Source: JAAYJM01 sp964499465 (GTDB taxonomy: Bacteria > Bacteroidota > Ignavibacteria > Kapaibacteriales > UBA2268). From it: DNA of 19,031 nucleotides. The notes beneath the pieces were generated by a model that saw only the letters and a program-made list of their open reading frames with translations, was not told the origin of the DNA and ran no database searches. Position numbers and translations under genes: made by a program. The stretch's first letter is position 1; each line of letters opens with the position of its first letter. Below are positions 14,997 through 19,031 of this stretch, in pieces. The DNA lies in contig CAZCLJ010000061.1 in assembly GCA_964499465.1 (NCBI GenBank), forward strand, positions 1 to 19,031, written 5' to 3'.

Positions 14997-15034
14997 AGTC
15001 ATACTATCAACGAGTTGTTCGTATGACTTTTTTT
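14997..15034 (+). terminator. Family E palindrome with T-run, probable terminator of the rhomboid gene
   Basis: AGTCATAC (14997-15004) pairs with GTATGACT (15021-15028) around an imperfect TATCAAC-GAG-TTG core. Seven T follow (15028-15034), then a T-rich stretch. Here the E element has the form of an intrinsic terminator. Confidence 0.6.
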
Positions 15035-15051
15035 ATTCTTTTTCTTTCTTA

Positions 15052-15090
15052 AATTCAGAGCTCCAGCCCCCTCGTAGTTTGCTATTTCGC
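15052..15090 (+). repeat. Family G dispersed repeat, copy 3
   Basis: Reads AATTCAGAGCTCCAGCCCCC, then TCGTAGTTTGCTATTTCGC. It is followed within 6 bp by a family A element, as at 12006-12123 on the other strand. Confidence 0.75.
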
Positions 15091-15095
15091 ATGCT

Positions 15096-15178
15096 TGTCA
15101 TTCTGAACGAAGTGAAGAATCTCACAACTCATTGTTTCCACATAACTTGAGATTTCTCACTTCGTTTCGAAATGACAG
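15096..15178 (+). repeat. Family A dispersed repeat, full inverted pair
   Basis: The left arm GTCATTCTGAACGAAGTGAA ends in GAATCTCA; the right arm is TGAGATTTCTCACTTCGTTT and ends CGAAATGAC. The two arms are imperfect inverted copies, so the whole can fold as one long hairpin bounded by GTCAT and ATGAC. Very similar GAGATTCTTC-type repeats are, from memory, common in many uncultured bacterial genomes. Confidence 0.8.
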
Positions 15179-15233
15179 ATGTAAATAATTTATCGTTAAA
15201 AGCAACTTGATATCAGCACCTGTCTTGCTTTTT

Positions 15234-15341
15234 AGTCATTAGTCATTGGTTGTTAGTAAAAATACTAATTACGAATAACTAATGACTAATGACCTAATAA
15301 AACTATTTTTAAGATGGATTCTGACATCCGTCAGAATGACA
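15234..15341 (+). repeat. Family B 108-bp composite repeat, copy 3
   Basis: Opens AGTCATTAGTCATTGGTTG, has the core GTTAGTAAAAATACTAAT, and ends in the hairpin ATTCTGAC-ATCC-GTCAGAAT plus GAC. It matches copies 1 and 2 in order and length. Confidence 0.85.
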
Positions 15342-15350
15342 CGGAAAATT

Positions 15351-15404
15351 ATGTCATCTCCATTTAAATAATGGTCATACTTCATTTTGGGGCTCAAAAT
15401 GGCA
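15351..15404 (+). repeat. Family D dispersed repeat, copy 3, next to the dnaG stop
   Basis: Begins ATGTCATCTCCATTTAAATA and ends GGGGCTCAAAATGGCA. The dnaG stop codon (15407-15409) lies three bases beyond it, so a gene end meets a repeat end. Confidence 0.7.
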
Positions 15405-15406
15405 AA

Positions 15407-17281
15407 CTAATATGAATTATTTGAACTTCCTTTATTTAAACTATTACGCTTTTGGGAAAGTTCCTGTATTTGTTGAGTTGCTTTAAGTTGCTCTTCAAAT
15501 GGAGCTACTTTTTGGATTTGCATTAGTTCTTGAATTTGAATATCAAGCTGCTTAATATTCAGGCGGATTAAAGTATCATTTATGGTTTTTTTTATGTCAA
15601 TTGTCGGAACGGTATCAATATATTTTTCCCATTTCTTATCGAACTGATGACCTTTAAAAGAAAGTTTAACAAGAAAATCCCTGTCGCTTTCTGAAATAGA
15701 CTCGTCTGCCATCAATTCATCTACTACATTATCAGTAATCGAATACAGATTTTCCAGAATAGTAAAAAGCCGCTTCCCTTCGCTGCTTATAATCAAATTC
15801 ATATTGAAATTTTCATTACTAAAAAGAGTTTTTATACCATCGGTTTCTGCAAGACAGGTTTCCAAAAGAATATATTCCTCCTTTTGTAATTTGCTTTTTA
15901 TATTAACGTCAATTTCCTGAACAGGAGCTGCATTATCTTTTTGATGTTCTACATTTTCTCTCTTTTTTTGTTTCTTGTCCTTTTTTTCAATTTCGTTTTT
16001 TTCTTTATAAATTTGCTGAAGCTGAAACTCACTGAAATTCATATAACGTGCAAGATTTGCGATGTAATCATCGTGCTGCAAGCGGTCTGGGATTTTTGAA
16101 ATTATTCTTACAATGTCGCGGGCTGCTTCCGCCTTACTTTGTGGATTATTTAGCTTGCCTTCCTCTTTCAGTTTGTTTATTTTAAATTCAAGAAAAGAAA
16201 CCGAGCCATCTAAATAAATATTAAACAGTTCTCCACCGTGATTTTTGACAAATGAATCGGGGTCTTCGCCTTTCGGTAATTGCAAAATATAAATATCAAA
16301 GCCCTTTTCTATTGCAATTTCCAGCGCCCTGTCAGTTGCTTTTACACCAGCAGAATCTGAATCGAATACCAAATACAGCTTTTTTCCATATCTGGCTAAA
16401 ATATCAAGTTGTTCTGTTGTTAAAGAAGTTCCGCTTGAAGCAATAACGTTTGTTATTCCAGCTTGGTGAAGCGTTATAACATCAATATACCCTTCAACGA
16501 GAATAGCGGCTTTTTTATTTCGCAGTTCGTTTCTTGCATGGTAAAGTCCATAAAGCGAGCGGCTTTTGTCATAAACCAAACCTTGAGGAGAATTTATGTA
16601 TTTTGGCTGTGTATCGTCATCATTCAGTCGCCTTGCACCAAACCCAATCACTCTTCCCATATTATCTGGAATGGGAAACATAGCTCTATCGCGGAATCTA
16701 TCGTAAAATGAATCTTTATCCTCTTTTTTGATAATAAGTCCTGCATTTTGCAGCACTTCATTTGAAAAGCCCTTTTTATGCAGTTCGTTTATTAAACTAT
16801 CCCAACTGTTCGGCGAATAGCCCAATCCGAATTTTATTATAGTATCTTTTGTGAAGCCACGCCGCACATAATACTCTGTTGCAATGCTCCCGGCGTTTGT
16901 TTTGAGTGTTTTAACAAAGAAATCCCTTGCAGCAATAAGTGCCTGGTAAGCAAGGTCATATTTACTTACCTCCTTGTTGGTTTCTTTGGTTAGTTGATAT
17001 TGGATGCCGGCTTTTTTGGCAAGTGCTTTTATTGCTTCCTGAAAATTCAATTTTTCGTAATCCATTACGAATGTAATCAGATTACCGGCTGCACCACAAC
17101 CGAAGCATTTGTAAATTCCTTTTTCAGAAGAAACATTAAAGGAAGGTGTTTTTTCATTATGAAAGGGGCAAAGACCGACATAGTTAGCTCCACGCTTACG
17201 CAAATCTACATAATCGCTGATTACATCTACTATATCAAGTTTCTGCAGTATTTCGTCTTTTATTTCTTCTAAATTTGCCAT
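15407..17281 (-). CDS. dnaG: DNA primase
   Basis: This 624-aa primase makes the RNA primers for replication. The N-terminal CHC2 zinc finger has Cys38, His41, Cys59 and Cys62 (CPFH, then CFGC). The catalytic core holds VIGFGARRL (211-219), and the TOPRIM residues are Glu263 (VEGYIDV), Asp307 and Asp309 (FDSDSAG). A Lys/Glu-rich linker near 430-450 leads to the C-terminal helical region that normally binds the DnaB helicase. Length is normal. The frame opens 12 nt further upstream at a TTG, but the ATG at 17281 has GAGGA directly upstream and gives the usual MANLEEIK start. It lies 93 bp after the uncharacterised 238-aa gene on the same strand. The stop abuts a family D repeat. Confidence 0.97.
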   Translation of the reverse strand: MANLEEIKDEILQKLDIVDVISDYVDLRKRGANYVGLCPFHNEKTPSFNVSSEKGIYKCFGCGAAGNLITFVMDYEKLNFQEAIKALAKKAGIQYQLTKETNKEVSKYDLAYQALIAARDFFVKTLKTNAGSIATEYYVRRGFTKDTIIKFGLGYSPNSWDSLINELHKKGFSNEVLQNAGLIIKKEDKDSFYDRFRDRAMFPIPDNMGRVIGFGARRLNDDDTQPKYINSPQGLVYDKSRSLYGLYHARNELRNKKAAILVEGYIDVITLHQAGITNVIASSGTSLTTEQLDILARYGKKLYLVFDSDSAGVKATDRALEIAIEKGFDIYILQLPKGEDPDSFVKNHGGELFNIYLDGSVSFLEFKINKLKEEGKLNNPQSKAEAARDIVRIISKIPDRLQHDDYIANLARYMNFSEFQLQQIYKEKNEIEKKDKKQKKRENVEHQKDNAAPVQEIDVNIKSKLQKEEYILLETCLAETDGIKTLFSNENFNMNLIISSEGKRLFTILENLYSITDNVVDELMADESISESDRDFLVKLSFKGHQFDKKWEKYIDTVPTIDIKKTINDTLIRLNIKQLDIQIQELMQIQKVAPFEEQLKATQQIQELSQKRNSLNKGSSNNSY

Positions 17282-17374
17282 TTTCCTCAACAAATAATTA
17301 CAAAATTAGGAATAAAATTGGAAAATGGTATATGTTGAGTTTTAAAATATTATTTTGGTTGTCATTGGCAACAT

Positions 17375-18091
17375 CTATTCTTTTCCTTCAGAAATTGGTT
17401 CATTCAAATCCTCAGTTGCTTTATCTTTTTTTCTGCGTTTTTTCCTGTAAATCAGGTAATCGTTGTATTTTGCAGAGTCGGTTTTTCCATACAAAGTTTT
17501 TCCGATTGCACAGTAATTACTAACAATTTTGAAAAGAGCATTTCCCTTGCTAATTCGCTCAGCAGTCTTATTTATACGCAATTCATTCAATTCTGCCTGC
17601 CTGTTTTTCGCATTTTCAAAATCATTACACTGCAATTCAAACTCATCAATCATTTCCTGCGTTAAACCAGTTTCGGCAAGCTCGCTTTTCATTTCATTCA
17701 GAAAAGAAATAGCTGCCCTTGCACTGCTCAAAAGCCGGGCATAAGAAAAATTGTTAATCCCCTTTATTCCGAAACGTTCATATTTACTTGACTTTTCTCC
17801 CCATTTCAATGCCACACGCCTGCCCATTTTTAGCATAGTGTTCTTCAAAACTGCTTCTTTTTCATTCTTTTCTTCTGTTGCTGTCATCACATCTCCCCAA
17901 AAAAAAGTATCCTGCGGAATACTTTCAAATTCTTCTTCGAGTTCTTTCAACTCTGCAATTTTATCTGCTGTAACTCCAAATTCAAGCAAATCAGATTGGT
18001 CGCGAAGCAAGGTTGAATAAAAATGAGAGACAAACACATAAAGCCCGGCATCTGTTATTAAATAATTCCTTTTCAAATTAATTCTCGACAT
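17375..18091 (-). CDS. Uncharacterised helical protein upstream of dnaG
   Basis: I do not recognise a function for this 238-aa protein. It is soluble, charged and mostly helical, with no signal peptide or membrane segment. It opens SRINLKRNYLITDAGLYVFV, has an aromatic segment QDTFFWGDV (60-68), a conserved-looking block LKWGEKSSKYERFGIKGINN (95-114), and ends in a very basic stretch RKKRRKKDK (216-224) then an acidic tail. The basic stretch could bind nucleic acid, which is only inference. The ATG has AAAGG upstream. It precedes dnaG by 93 bp and may share its transcript. I have an unverified impression of related proteins in Ignavibacteria-type genomes. Confidence 0.75.
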   Translation of the reverse strand: MSRINLKRNYLITDAGLYVFVSHFYSTLLRDQSDLLEFGVTADKIAELKELEEEFESIPQDTFFWGDVMTATEEKNEKEAVLKNTMLKMGRRVALKWGEKSSKYERFGIKGINNFSYARLLSSARAAISFLNEMKSELAETGLTQEMIDEFELQCNDFENAKNRQAELNELRINKTAERISKGNALFKIVSNYCAIGKTLYGKTDSAKYNDYLIYRKKRRKKDKATEDLNEPISEGKE

Positions 18092-18600
18092 AAAAAACCT
18101 TTAAAAATTGATTTAAAAAATATGATATTCAACAATTGAATATTAAATCTGATATTTAAATATATTTACCATTTATATTATTGCTTCTTTCTATTATTTT
18201 GTTGCTCTTTCATATTGTATTATTACTTCTTTCTATTATTTTGTTGCTTTTATCTTTAGTTTTATTACTCCTTCTTTTTACTATGTTGTTTATTCCTTTT
18301 ATTTTTTTGTTCATTTCTTTTACTTAATTGTACTATCCTTTTATTTTGTTACTATTAAATTGATACAATTAAAAATAAAAAAACAAAAGATAGAAACAAT
18401 AAATATAAATAATATTATAACAAATATAAATATAATTATAATAAAATAAAATTAAAAAATAATAAAATTCATATAATATTAAATAATATAAATATTATCA
18501 TAATAATTATTCATTTAAGAATAATAAAATTCATATTTTAAATATAAAAATAAGAGTAAATGCCATATAACTACTCGAATTAAAATTCTAAGGATAAATA
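18092..18600. other. Nearly GC-free tract with pyrimidine-to-purine switch
   Basis: The left half (about 18170-18355) is T-rich with C, and contains an imperfect repeat of the phrase CTTCTTTCTATTATTTTGTT (18184-18203 and 18229-18248). The right half (about 18365-18540) is A-rich; 18421-18540 has only six G or C in 120 bases. No gene, DnaA box or clear promoter is visible. The promoter for the 238-aa gene and possibly dnaG should lie at its left edge. Confidence 0.7.
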
Positions 18601-18810
18601 TTTGATTTTTATTAATGATTTAAATGAATTTGAAAGAAAGAATTATATTTATAAAAATAAATTTTCTTATTTTTTTGATAAGATTTATTAATCTGAAGTT
18701 GAATAAAGAATTTTTAAGATTATTTATTAAGCAACTGAAAGGATTTTTTGCATTGCGGGAAATGAATATTATGTTTTTAAGGATAAAACTTTTGGAAAAT
18801 AATTGTCGAC
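18601..18810. other. AT-rich stretch, no supported gene
   Basis: A 74-codon frame on the plus strand (18624-18848) is Lys/Phe/Ile-rich, lacks a ribosome binding site and ends inside the family C repeat, so I treat it as chance. Nothing else is visible. Confidence 0.5.
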
Positions 18811-18902
18811 ATTCTGAGGCGAATATAAACGAAGACGTTTACTTTTAATGAAATGAACTAAATAAGAAGCAAGCCATACGATCAACAAGTTGATAGTATG
18901 GC
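18811..18902 (-). repeat. Family E palindrome plus family C repeat (composite copy 3, inverted)
   Basis: On the minus strand it reads GCCATACTATCAAC and its palindromic partner (E, 18873-18902), then a GCTTCTTATTTAGTTCATTT stretch, then AAAAGTAAACGTCTTCG and GCCTCAGAAT (C). The order and spacing match 8646-8745. Confidence 0.8.
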
Positions 18903-18917
18903 TAAAATGATTGTAAA

Positions 18918-18949
18918 AGTCATACTATAAACTTGTTTATCGTATGACT
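18918..18949. repeat. Family E palindrome
   Basis: AGTCATAC (18918-18925) pairs with GTATGACT (18942-18949), with an inner TATAAAC-TT-GTTTAT. It lies 15 bp beyond the previous E element. Confidence 0.8.
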
Positions 18950-19001
18950 TATTCCTTAACAATCACTTCGCTGCGCTTGCCAATGACATCTTTACGTTTG
19001 T

Positions 19002-19031
19002 CTGTCATTCTGAACGAAGTGAAGAATCTCA
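19002..19031 (+). repeat. Family A dispersed repeat, cut by the window end
   Basis: TGTCATTCTGAACGAAGTGA continuing to GAATCTCA at the last base; identical to the left arm at 15096-15124. The DNA before it carries GCCAATGACATC (about 18979-18990), a word also seen at 9957 and, inverted, at 310. Confidence 0.8.

Noticed and set aside
17281..17293. Earlier TTG start for dnaG
   Set aside because: The ATG at 17281 has a GAGGA site and yields the normal primase N-terminus.
18092..18600. Replication origin
   Set aside because: The tract is AT-rich and near dnaG, but no DnaA box (TTATNCACA) or dnaA/dnaN neighbour is visible.
18624..18848. 74-codon frame on the plus strand
   Set aside because: Ends inside a family C repeat, has low-complexity composition and no ribosome binding site.
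1..19031. Sigma-54 promoters (TGGCAC-N5-TTGC)
   Set aside because: I scanned the spacers for TGGCA followed at the right distance by TTGC and found no convincing match.
1..19031. Insertion sequence or transposase
   Set aside because: No protein in the window resembles a transposase or integrase, so the repeats are not explained by a complete element here.

Overview
The window is AT-rich DNA from what looks like a member of the Bacteroidota/Ignavibacteriota (FCB) group. I infer this from the gene set (a DUF3109-type cysteine protein, a rhomboid protease with a Bacteroidota-style tail, secreted proteins with Bacteroidota-like signal peptides), weak Shine-Dalgarno sites in front of many genes, and intergenic hairpins of the CCCCTC-TTGA-GAGGGG and ATCCC-TA-GGGAT kinds that I recall from that group. 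The assignment is not certain. No rRNA, tRNA, transposase, phage gene or CRISPR array is visible.

Layout: 1-413 is a mosaic of dispersed repeats. From 414 to 3564 a minus-strand pair holds rpoN (sigma-54) followed by a TPR protein. From 3565 to 4865 there are small hairpin repeats and then a seven-unit tandem array with a 159/170-bp period. A DUF3109-family protein (minus) follows, then 776 bp of hairpins and repeats. At 6227-8225 a minus-strand pair encodes a small secreted cysteine protein and a secreted thioredoxin-fold/propeller-like protein, preceded by a long structured leader. A PrsW-type intramembrane protease (minus) and a secreted alpha/beta hydrolase (plus) are divergent. Then come a 90-nt nested hairpin, an array of twelve 8-bp repeats, pheS (plus), a repeat block, an uncharacterised 132-aa protein with a rhomboid protease (plus), a convergent repeat-rich spacer, dnaG and an uncharacterised helical protein (minus), and a nearly GC-free tract running into more repeats.

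The genes are mostly ordinary housekeeping and envelope functions (sigma-54, PheS, DnaG, two unrelated intramembrane proteases) and do not form one pathway. The unusual content lies between them. I can distinguish at least seven families of short, mostly palindromic repeats (called A to H below), several built as fixed composites. Most are bounded by GTCAT at one end and ATGAC at the other although their interiors are unrelated. The tandem array at 3841-4855 is assembled from three of these modules (H, A, E), and the same modules also occur singly elsewhere in the window. Several genes stop inside or right against repeat sequence. This modular repeat system is the best candidate here for something not described before.
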